Source: CAVPCY01 sp963702525
GTDB taxonomy: Bacteria > Actinomycetota > Coriobacteriia > Anaerosomatales > PHET01
Assembly (NCBI GenBank): GCA_963702525.1
Contig: CAVPCY010000015.1
Location: 1-39,737, forward strand
Length of the DNA stretch: 39,737 nt
Direction: 5' to 3'
Below are positions 33,941 through 39,737 of this stretch, piece after piece (the stretch's first letter is position 1; every line of letters begins with the position of its first letter). A program made the position numbers and the translations under genes. Below the pieces are notes generated by a model that saw only the letters and a list, made by a program, of their open reading frames with translations, had not been told where the DNA came from and made no database searches.

Positions 33941-34612
33941 CTACTCGATCGGCCCCAGTTCGGAGAAGGCGAACGGCGTGCCGTGGCCGGGGTACACGGT
34001 CGTCGGCTCCAGCCCGCGGAGCCGCTCGACGCTGCGCTTCGCGGCCGGCACGTCGTCCATGATCGAGCCGAGCTTAGGCGCCGAACGGTTCTCAAGCAGG
34101 TCGCCGCAGATCAGAGACCCGTCCTCGAAGAGCAGCGTTAACGAGCCTGCCGAGTGTCCGGTCAGCTGAAGCACCCGCACTCCGGCGAGCCCGTACTCGG
34201 CGAGGTCGCAGTCCTCTGCAAGCTCGATGCCGGGGACGAAGCGGTCCTCGGCCGGCAGGCGAAGCACGAGCCGCATCACACCGCGCAGCAGCGCATTGCC
34301 GCTCGTGCGCCCCGAGAACATGTCGCCGTCACGCGTCATGCCTATGTCGCCGGCGTTCATCCCGATCGGCGCCCCGAACTCGCGGCTCAAGTGCGCAGCG
34401 CTGCCGATGTGGTCCATGTCGCCATGGGTGATGACGATCAGCTTGAGCGACTCAGGCGTGACGCCGGCAGCCGCGAGCTTCTCGGCGATGATCTTGCGTT
34501 GGCCGCGCATGCCGGTGTCGACCAGCACGTGGCCGAGCTCGGTCGTGACGAGGTAGGCGTTGACGCCGAAGGTGCCCTTGCCCAGCCCGAAGCGAGTGAT
34601 GCTCTGCGTCAC
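33941..34612 (-). CDS. MBL-fold metallo-hydrolase
   Basis: The protein has 223 residues. The beta-lactamase fold is shown by GVNAYLVTTELGHVLVDTGM, the metal-binding motif THGDMDHIGSAAHL, LQLTGHSAGSLTLLFEDGSL, ICGDLLENR and TTVYPGHGTPFAF. In the usual HxHxDH motif the second histidine is aspartate here (HGDMDH), a known variant that may alter the metal site. GTG 34612 follows the cysteine-synthase stop after 1 nt, so the two are co-transcribed. A role in thiol or sulfur metabolism is suggested by that neighbour only. Confidence 0.82.
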   Translation of the reverse strand: MTQSITRFGLGKGTFGVNAYLVTTELGHVLVDTGMRGQRKIIAEKLAAAGVTPESLKLIVITHGDMDHIGSAAHLSREFGAPIGMNAGDIGMTRDGDMFSGRTSGNALLRGVMRLVLRLPAEDRFVPGIELAEDCDLAEYGLAGVRVLQLTGHSAGSLTLLFEDGSLICGDLLENRSAPKLGSIMDDVPAAKRSVERLRGLEPTTVYPGHGTPFAFSELGPIE

Positions 34613-34613
34613 G

Positions 34614-35618
34614 CTATGCCTCGTTCTGGCCGAGGATCTCGTTGAGGTAGGTCGTGGCTTTCTGCCCGCTGTCCGGCGCGATCGAAACCGCGATGCCCGC
34701 GCGGCCCGGTTCGCTCAGATACTTGATCGCCCCGGCGGCGATCGCGGCCGCCGACGGCCCCACCTGCAGCGACTCCTCCCGGTAGAGCCGCCGCGCTGCT
34801 TCGTCGGTCATCTCGTCGTCGACGTAGACGATCTCGTCGAGCACCGAGCGGTCGAGGTTGCCCGGTACGGCGGTCTCCACCATGTTCTTGAGCCCGGAGA
34901 TGTGGTGTCCGGGCACCGGCTCGATGGCGATGATCTTGACGTCGGGATTGCGCTCCTTGAGGAAGCGCCCCGTGCCCACGACCGTCCCGCACGTCCCCAT
35001 GCCCGCGAAGAAGTAGGCGATCTGCCCTTGCGTCTGCTTCCATATCTCCGGGCCGGTCGACTCGTAGTGAGCGCGCGCGTTGTCGGGGTTGTCGTATTGG
35101 TTGGGCATGACGTACTGCCCGGGGTTCTCGGCCATGATCCGCTCGGCGAGCTGGAACGCCGCATCCATAGGGTGCTTGTCGACGCATTCGCCGGGAGAGG
35201 TGAAGCGCACGTCCGCGCCGAACGCACGCAGAAGCGCGGTCTTCTCGGGAGAGAGCACGTGCGGCGCGGTCGCGACCATCGGCACGCCGATCAGCGAGCA
35301 GATCGCCGCGAGCGCGATGCCGGTGTTGCCCGAGGTCGCCTCGATGAGCGTCTTGCCCTGGAGCTCGCCGCGCTCGAGCAGGCCGTTGATGAGCCACTTC
35401 GCGGTGCGGTCCTTGATCGAGCCGAACGGGTTCTCCCACTCGCACTTCACGTAGAGCGCGACGTCCGGGTTGGGAAGCACGCGATTGAGGCGCACGATGG
35501 GCGTGGGGTGTTCGACGTCCCCGCATTGGTCGAGGATGTTGTCGTAGCGCACGAGGCGCGAGTCGTCGCCGAGCCCGGCGCGGGCTGCGCTGGTGCCGGG
35601 CGTCGTGTCGTCTACCAT
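34614..35618 (-). CDS. PLP-dependent cysteine synthase family protein
   Basis: The protein has 334 residues, the size of cysteine synthase or cystathionine beta-synthase catalytic domains. The PLP lysine is in NPFGSIKDRTAKW, the substrate loop in TSGNTGIALAAICS, and the phosphate-binding glycine loop in GTCGTVVGTG. The C-terminal serine of the active site is in EESLQVGPSAAAIAAG. It most likely makes cysteine from an activated serine and sulfide. Exact substrate (O-acetyl- or O-phosphoserine) is not resolvable here. It is the first gene of a two-gene operon with the MBL protein. Confidence 0.86.
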   Translation of the reverse strand: MVDDTTPGTSAARAGLGDDSRLVRYDNILDQCGDVEHPTPIVRLNRVLPNPDVALYVKCEWENPFGSIKDRTAKWLINGLLERGELQGKTLIEATSGNTGIALAAICSLIGVPMVATAPHVLSPEKTALLRAFGADVRFTSPGECVDKHPMDAAFQLAERIMAENPGQYVMPNQYDNPDNARAHYESTGPEIWKQTQGQIAYFFAGMGTCGTVVGTGRFLKERNPDVKIIAIEPVPGHHISGLKNMVETAVPGNLDRSVLDEIVYVDDEMTDEAARRLYREESLQVGPSAAAIAAGAIKYLSEPGRAGIAVSIAPDSGQKATTYLNEILGQNEA

Positions 35619-35758
35619 CTAGGTCTCGATTCCTCCGCCGGTGCGCCGGGCGCCTCGGCTGTACGGTGCCGTCTGGGAAGCATACCCGCATCGGGGCACA
35701 CTCTGCCGAGGTGCGCTAGGGTCGTAGTGAACAAGACCGCTATGAGGGGGCCTACGCC

Positions 35759-36241
35759 ATGCAGTACCACATGCGCCGTACCGACCGCGAGATCACCGAG
35801 CCGCAGGCGATCGAGCGCATCCTTCGGGAGGGCGCCTACACCACGATCGCGCTCACAAGTGTCGACGGTCCCTACGCGGTGACGCTCAGTTACGGCTACG
35901 ACGCCGACGCACGGCGCCTCTACTTCCACGTGGCGCACGACGGCCGCAAGCTCGACATGATCGCCGCAGATCCGCGGGCGTGTGCGTCGGTCGTCGCCGA
36001 GAGCGGATACACGCAAGGCGAGTGCGAGCACCCGTACCGGTCGGTCGTCATGTTCGGGACGATGCGCGTCGTGACCGAGCCCGCTGAGAAGCTCCACGCC
36101 ATTCACACCCTGGTGAACCACCTTGAGGACGACCCGGAGGCCTACTGGGCCTCTCGGTCGTGGAAGCTGGACGACCGCCTCAAGAGCTTCTCGGCGTTGT
36201 GTTTCGAGATCGACTCGCTCACAGCGAAGCAGGGGACGTAG
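35759..36241 (+). CDS. Pyridoxamine-phosphate-oxidase-like (NimA-type) FMN protein
   Basis: The protein has 160 residues forming a split beta-barrel flavin-binding fold. MRRTDREITEPQAIERILRE and GAYTTIALTSVDGPYAVTLS are typical of the nitroimidazole-resistance (Nim) and related families, followed by LYFHVAHDGRKLDMI and YRSVVMFGTMRVVTEPAE. The true substrate is unknown. ATG 35759 has GAGGGGG 8 nt upstream. It is convergent with the flavodoxin gene, 9 nt away. Confidence 0.83.
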   Translation: MQYHMRRTDREITEPQAIERILREGAYTTIALTSVDGPYAVTLSYGYDADARRLYFHVAHDGRKLDMIAADPRACASVVAESGYTQGECEHPYRSVVMFGTMRVVTEPAEKLHAIHTLVNHLEDDPEAYWASRSWKLDDRLKSFSALCFEIDSLTAKQGT

Positions 36242-36250
36242 TCTGGCGTC

Positions 36251-36766
36251 TCAGCCCCGCGCCACCGGGTAGCCGAGCGCCTCAGGCAACCCGCCGGCCC
36301 ACGCCCGTATTGCGTCCCAGTCCCTGATGTCGCTTGCCGGCATGCTCTTCATCGCCGGGTTGCTGTCCGGGAACCGCAGTACGGCCGGGTCGAACTTCCC
36401 GCCGAACAACATCACCGCGCGCGGCGATAGCCACTCGAACTTGGCCACCGCGCGATCGAGCTGCTTGCGAGTCTCGACGAAGTCCTCGGGAACGTCGTTG
36501 GTAGGGCCCAGGGCGAACACCGCGACCGGCAGGCCGAGCAGCGCGTTCTTGTGCCGGCGAAGGAAGTGCCTGGCGTCGCTGTGCCACCTGAAGAAGTAGA
36601 GCGGAGCGCCCAGCACGACCGCCGAGTAGCCGTCCAAGTCGTCGACGTCGCGTGCAGGGCGCACGTCCGCCGCGGTGCCACACTCGCGAAGGGCGGTGCC
36701 GACCGCCTCTGCGACCTCGCGGGTGGAGCCGTACTTGCTGGCGTATGCGACCAGTACCTCGTTCAT
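36251..36766 (-). CDS. Flavodoxin-domain protein
   Basis: The protein has 171 residues. The phosphate-binding loop is YASKYGSTREVAEAVG, and GAPLYFFRWHSDARHFLRRH and VFALGPTNDVPEDFVETRKQ resemble the flavodoxin_5/HemG-like group. It is a probable electron carrier or quinone/menaquinone-linked oxidoreductase. Single gene, divergent from the flavin reductase gene across a 106-base spacer. Start ATG 36766 has GAGGGAGG upstream. Confidence 0.85.
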   Translation of the reverse strand: MNEVLVAYASKYGSTREVAEAVGTALRECGTAADVRPARDVDDLDGYSAVVLGAPLYFFRWHSDARHFLRRHKNALLGLPVAVFALGPTNDVPEDFVETRKQLDRAVAKFEWLSPRAVMLFGGKFDPAVLRFPDSNPAMKSMPASDIRDWDAIRAWAGGLPEALGYPVARG

Positions 36767-36872
36767 CGAATCCTCCCTCTCGGCAGTGTTCCCACATACC
36801 GCGCGGACTCACGCCCGCGGCGCTGTGTTTCGGGTACAGCAGACAAGACGTCTCTCGAAAGGGGCCAGGCAC

Positions 36873-37457
36873 ATGGCAGACCGAATCGACCTCGGCCCGC
36901 AGGGCTTTCTCTACCCGATGCCGATGACGCTTGTCGGCGCCGATCTGCTCGACGGCCCCAACTTCATGCCGATCGCGTGGGTCAATCGCGTCCAGTTCAA
37001 CCCGCCCCGTCTCGCGTGCGGGCTTGGCAAGGTGCACGCGACCAACGCCGGAATCCGGGAGCACGACGAGTTCAGTGTGAACATCCCCAGCGTTGACATG
37101 GTCGCGCCCACCGACTGGTGCGGGCTCGTCTCGGCGAGCCGTGGCGTGGACAAGGCGGCGTCGTTCGAGGTCTTCCGCGGCACCCTCGCCCACGCGCCGA
37201 TGATCGCCGAGTGCCCGCTGTGCCTGGAGTGCCGCGTGTTCCAGACGGTGGACCTCGGGAGTCACGAGCTCTTCGTCGCAGATATCGTGGCGACGTGGAC
37301 CGAGGAGCGCTTCTTGGACGCGAACGGCAAGCCCGACATCGCGAAGGTGCGGCCGTTCACGCTGACGATGCCCGACAACCGCTACTGGGCAGTCGGCGAG
37401 CAGATCGGCGATGCGTGGTCGATCGGGCGCGGCTACGAGCCCGCTGCCAGCGGCTGA
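36873..37457 (+). CDS. Flavin reductase-like domain protein (flavoredoxin type)
   Basis: The protein has 194 residues. The flavin-reductase-like split barrel is shown by QGFLYPMPMTLVGADLLDGP, FMPIAWVNRVQFNPPRLACG, HDEFSVNIPSVDMVAPTDWC and the C-terminal FTLTMPDNRYWAVGEQIG. Members bind FMN and reduce flavins or act as flavoredoxin. Cysteines near residue 110 (IAECPLCLECRVF) may be notable. ATG 36873 has AAAGGGG 8 nt upstream. The 106-base spacer to the flavodoxin start probably holds divergent promoters, but I see no clear elements. Confidence 0.84.
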   Translation: MADRIDLGPQGFLYPMPMTLVGADLLDGPNFMPIAWVNRVQFNPPRLACGLGKVHATNAGIREHDEFSVNIPSVDMVAPTDWCGLVSASRGVDKAASFEVFRGTLAHAPMIAECPLCLECRVFQTVDLGSHELFVADIVATWTEERFLDANGKPDIAKVRPFTLTMPDNRYWAVGEQIGDAWSIGRGYEPAASG

Positions 37458-37467
37458 CGCCCGGTGC

Positions 37468-37971
37468 TCACCACACCCAGGGTACGAGCTTCTTCACGCG
37501 CTTCTGATACTCGCCGTACTCGGGGTAGCGCTCGCACAGCCACCGCTCCTCTTGCCGGACCTTGAGGTCGAAGAGCACGAGCAGTCCGACCGCGAACAGC
37601 AGCGTCAGCCACGCGTGCAGCCACAGCCCCCAGCCGAACGCGCCGAGGATCAGCCCGCTGTAGATGGGGTGGCGCACTATGGCATAGGGGCCCTGGTCGA
37701 CGAGCTGGGAGCCGTCCTTGGGGTAGGGCAGCGGAGTGAGATTGTTGCCGAGCTTGAGCAGCCCGCCCACAGACAGCGCGGCGCCCGCGAGCATCATCGC
37801 CAGTCCGAGCCAGGTGCCTATCGTCGTCCACGGCGCGCTCCATGCTGGCCATCCGGGCAGCATGCGAGGTCCGACACCGATGAGCGCGAACAGGACGACC
37901 TGCACGGCGACATACCATTCGCCGCGTTCGTTGCGCCACCATGCAGAGCGCTCGTGTGTTGAAGTGGCCAC
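37468..37971 (-). CDS. Isoprenylcysteine-carboxyl-methyltransferase-like membrane protein
   Basis: The protein has 167 residues and four hydrophobic segments. The ICMT/PEMT motif is clear: LVDQGPYAIVRHPIYSGLIL, then VRQEERWLCERYPEYGEYQK. The N-terminal region of the longer frame to 38169 looks non-coding. GTG 37971 has AAAGGCG upstream. Members methylate isoprenylated cysteines in eukaryotes and have unknown targets, possibly lipids, in bacteria. Confidence 0.82.
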   Translation of the reverse strand: MATSTHERSAWWRNERGEWYVAVQVVLFALIGVGPRMLPGWPAWSAPWTTIGTWLGLAMMLAGAALSVGGLLKLGNNLTPLPYPKDGSQLVDQGPYAIVRHPIYSGLILGAFGWGLWLHAWLTLLFAVGLLVLFDLKVRQEERWLCERYPEYGEYQKRVKKLVPWVW

Positions 37972-38112
37972 GTTCGCCTTTCGCTGCCGGTGTGAGGTGT
38001 ATTCCCGCTCGCTGCGACCGACTGAAGCACGCTCGACCGCGATGTCGCGAAGAACGCATCGCCGCTCGCGGATTCGATTGCGACACGACTCGCCGAGGGT
38101 GGAACAATCTCT

Positions 38113-38130
38113 GTGTACGCGGGTGTACAC
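38113..38130. promoter_or_regulatory. Inverted repeat upstream of the three-span membrane gene
   Basis: GTGTAC-N6-GTACAC is a perfect inverted repeat 38 bases before ATG 38168, in an otherwise featureless 196-base gap. It is a candidate operator. Confidence 0.4.
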
Positions 38131-38167
38131 ACCGTGCATCCGGCGCAGTCTGGGGAGGTGAAGCATC

Positions 38168-38542
38168 ATGGCCTCGACTCATACTGCAGGGGGAACTGGC
38201 CTGGGTGATTCGACGCGGCAGAGCTTCAATACCAAGTTGCCCGTGACGACGCTCGGTAAGTGGTCGATGTGGATCGCGGTGGCGTTCATCGTGATGTTCG
38301 CGATCAACACGGTGTTCGTGGGGGCTCTCGGAACGAGTACCGACCCGGGCTGGCAGGCCTTCAGTTCGACGTACATGCCGTTCTACGTCATCGGGATGCT
38401 CGCCGTCGGCTTCGCAGCTGGAGTCGTCGGGCTCGTGGCTATCCTGAAGCAGAAGGAGCGCTCGCTCATCACGCTGCTGACGATCCTTCCGGCGCTGTTC
38501 GTGGTTGTGCTCCTCCTCGGCGAGTTCCTGGTACCGCACTAG
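38168..38542 (+). CDS. Three-span membrane protein of unknown function
   Basis: The protein has 124 residues. An N-terminal polar stretch of about 30 residues is followed by spans at MWIAVAFIVMFAINTVFVGA, YVIGMLAVGFAAGVVGLVAI and LLTILPALFVVVLLLGEFLV. No family recognised. ATG 38168 has GGGGAGG about 8 nt upstream. It lies between the ICMT-like gene (divergent) and the parvulin gene. Confidence 0.68.
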   Translation: MASTHTAGGTGLGDSTRQSFNTKLPVTTLGKWSMWIAVAFIVMFAINTVFVGALGTSTDPGWQAFSSTYMPFYVIGMLAVGFAAGVVGLVAILKQKERSLITLLTILPALFVVVLLLGEFLVPH

Positions 38543-38608
38543 GCGCGACAGAGCGGTGGTCTGGCCGCTATCCTTGGTGGGTCCCGATGCTGATCAAGGA
38601 GCGACCAC

Positions 38609-38887
38609 ATGACCACCGCATGCGCCCGTCACATCCTGGTTCCCACCGAGGAGCAGGCCAACGATCTCAAGCGCCAGCTCGATGAGGGCGCGGACTTCGG
38701 GGAACTCGCCCAGCAGTTCTCGACGTGCCCCTCGGGCCGCAACGGCGGCGACTTGGGTGAGTTCTCGCCGGGGCAGATGGTGCGCGAGTTCAACGACGTG
38801 TGCTTCAGCGAGGCCGTAGGCGAGGTCCACGGCCCCGTGAAGACGCAGTTCGGCTACCACCTGATCCAGGTGACCAAGCGCACCTAG
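38609..38887 (+). CDS. Parvulin-type peptidyl-prolyl isomerase (PpiC)
   Basis: The protein has 92 residues and is a single parvulin domain with no signal peptide, like cytosolic E. coli PpiC. Key elements are ARHILVPTEEQANDLKRQL, FGELAQQFSTCPSGRNGGDL, GEFSPGQMVREFNDVCF and GPVKTQFGYHLIQVTKR. It accelerates proline isomerisation in protein folding. ATG 38609 has AAGGAG about 6 nt upstream. Single gene. Confidence 0.93.
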   Translation: MTTACARHILVPTEEQANDLKRQLDEGADFGELAQQFSTCPSGRNGGDLGEFSPGQMVREFNDVCFSEAVGEVHGPVKTQFGYHLIQVTKRT

Positions 38888-39001
38888 CGGTTGTCGGCCG
38901 TGCGGCTGACGAAGGGTGCGGACTCCGGTGCGGTTTCAGTTCGCGCCCTGTCGGGCCGATACCACGACCATCTCGGCGGGTCCGATTGCTCGGGGGCCTC
39001 G

Positions 39002-39637
39002 ATGGCGGGGGAAGGACGACTCATCACGCGCGCGACGTGGGCCGCCAGGCTGGGTGGGCTGGCGACTGCGGCATGTTTCGCGGCAACGACAGTCATGCTT
39101 ACGGGCTGTCTTGTAGTTCAGCGCGCGCCCGACGGCTCGCTCTCGCTCACGACAGGGACACCCGAGCAGATCGCCAAGCGCGAGCAGGTCAAGGCCGACG
39201 TGCCCGCCGACGCCAAGGACGCCGTGCTCCACCCCGACGAATCCACCCCCGCCGAGGTCGGCACTCAGTTCACGACAGGTTCGTGGCAGGTCTCGGTGAC
39301 CTCGGTAAGACCGCACTCGAAGATGTCCGACGGCGCGAAGCCGCGCAAGGGCAATATGCTCATCTACGTCAACGTCAAGGTGAAGAACGTGGGCGCGGTC
39401 ACCGACCTCACCGTGCGGCCCCGGCAGTTCTGGCTCACCGACTCGCAGAACAAGCGCGTCAAGCCGTTCGCGACCGATTTTGCGGCGTTCAACGCCCAGC
39501 AGGTCCGCCCCGTCCCCATCGGGATGGGCGCCCACACCACCTTCGTCTACGAGATCCCCAAAGGATCGGAGGGCTACGACTTCCACTTCCGGAAGCGCAA
39601 GACCTCGCCCACGATCTACAGCTGGCAGGTGTGGTAG
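39002..39637 (+). CDS. DUF4352-like predicted lipoprotein
   Basis: The protein has 211 residues. A long N-terminal region ends in a lipobox (TVMLTGC; the cysteine is about residue 36), so it is probably a membrane-anchored lipoprotein. The C-terminal half resembles DUF4352 domains: TGSWQVSVTSVRPHSKMSDG, MLIYVNVKVKNVGAVTDLTV, RPRQFWLTDSQNKRVKPFAT. Start ATG 39002 has GGGGG 5 nt upstream. Function unknown. Confidence 0.75.
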   Translation: MAGEGRLITRATWAARLGGLATAACFAATTVMLTGCLVVQRAPDGSLSLTTGTPEQIAKREQVKADVPADAKDAVLHPDESTPAEVGTQFTTGSWQVSVTSVRPHSKMSDGAKPRKGNMLIYVNVKVKNVGAVTDLTVRPRQFWLTDSQNKRVKPFATDFAAFNAQQVRPVPIGMGAHTTFVYEIPKGSEGYDFHFRKRKTSPTIYSWQVW

Positions 39638-39660
39638 CGAGAGAAGTTGGGTCCCCGCTG

Positions 39661-39688
39661 TCAAGCCGTGAAGGCCATCGGCCGATAA
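39661..39688 (+). promoter_or_regulatory. Possible sigma-28-like promoter at the right edge
   Basis: TCAA (39661-39664), 16 bases and GCCGATAA (39681-39688) resemble the sigma-28 consensus TAAA-N15-GCCGATAA. The spacing is one base long and the -35 has a mismatch. The last 80 bases contain no start codon I can trust; a downstream gene is cut by the window end. Confidence 0.3.
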
Positions 39689-39737
39689 ACCACAGGTCGA
39701 TATAGGTGATTCCGTCACGATTGGCCGCAAGTGGACT

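Noticed and set aside
1..39737. CRISPR arrays, insertion sequences, prophage or attachment sites
   Set aside because: No regularly spaced repeats, transposase or integrase sequence, or terminal repeats were seen on either strand.

Overview
This is a GC-rich, densely packed bacterial chromosomal window. Codons end mostly in G or C, many genes start with GTG or TTG, spacers are short, and stop/start overlaps (ATGA, GTGA, TGATG) are common. The gene families suggest a free-living, probably anaerobic or microaerophilic actinobacterium-like organism, for example a Coriobacteriia relative. That placement is an inference from composition and gene content, since the window has no rRNA or other phylogenetic marker. 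I see no tRNA, rRNA, CRISPR array, insertion sequence, integrase or phage gene.

Layout. (1) 0.1-3.9 kb: a molybdenum-cofactor operon, moaA, moaC, a MOSC-domain gene, mogA/moaB and a cysteine desulfurase. (2) 4-6.3 kb: a divergent pair, an alpha/alpha-toroid repeat protein and an ATP-grasp enzyme. (3) 6.3-13.8 kb: envelope and membrane genes, including two separate PadR-regulator plus HAAS-domain membrane-protein modules, an L,D-transpeptidase, a CPBP membrane protease, a stomatin-like protein and an SRPBCC protein. (4) 13.9-24.3 kb: an accessory-looking stretch with an ABC exporter and four toxin-antitoxin pairs (MNT/HEPN, VapBC, HigBA, HicAB). They lie among a predicted secreted protein, msrA, an ATP-grasp gene, purB and a glycosyltransferase. 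(5) 24.3-31 kb: signalling genes. A large two-cyclase-domain, AAA ATPase and helical-repeat protein is divergent from a TetR regulator, and a second TetR is divergent from an SRPBCC protein. (6) 31-39.7 kb: a P2-type cation ATPase, MBL-fold and cysteine-synthase genes, flavin/FMN proteins, an ICMT-like methyltransferase, a parvulin and a DUF4352-like lipoprotein.

The strongest global signal is that about a dozen conserved genes, including housekeeping ones (moaA, moaC, purB), are interrupted by single-base indels after which a perfectly conserved protein resumes in another frame. I annotate these as single genes with their inferred frameshifts. Consensus errors in the assembly are the likeliest explanation; real decay cannot be excluded for the most damaged genes (the ATP-grasp gene at 19.3 kb and the cyclase at 24.4-28.4 kb).

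Regulation is unusually readable. Perfect or near-perfect inverted repeats lie at the starts of both TetR genes, both PadR genes, HigBA, VapBC and the P-type ATPase, and a possible hairpin covers the hicA ribosome-binding site. The most distinctive candidate systems are the HTH-MNT/HEPN pair abutting an ABC exporter, and the soluble-adenylyl-cyclase-like protein facing a TetR gene that has the same GGAAAC half-sites on both sides.
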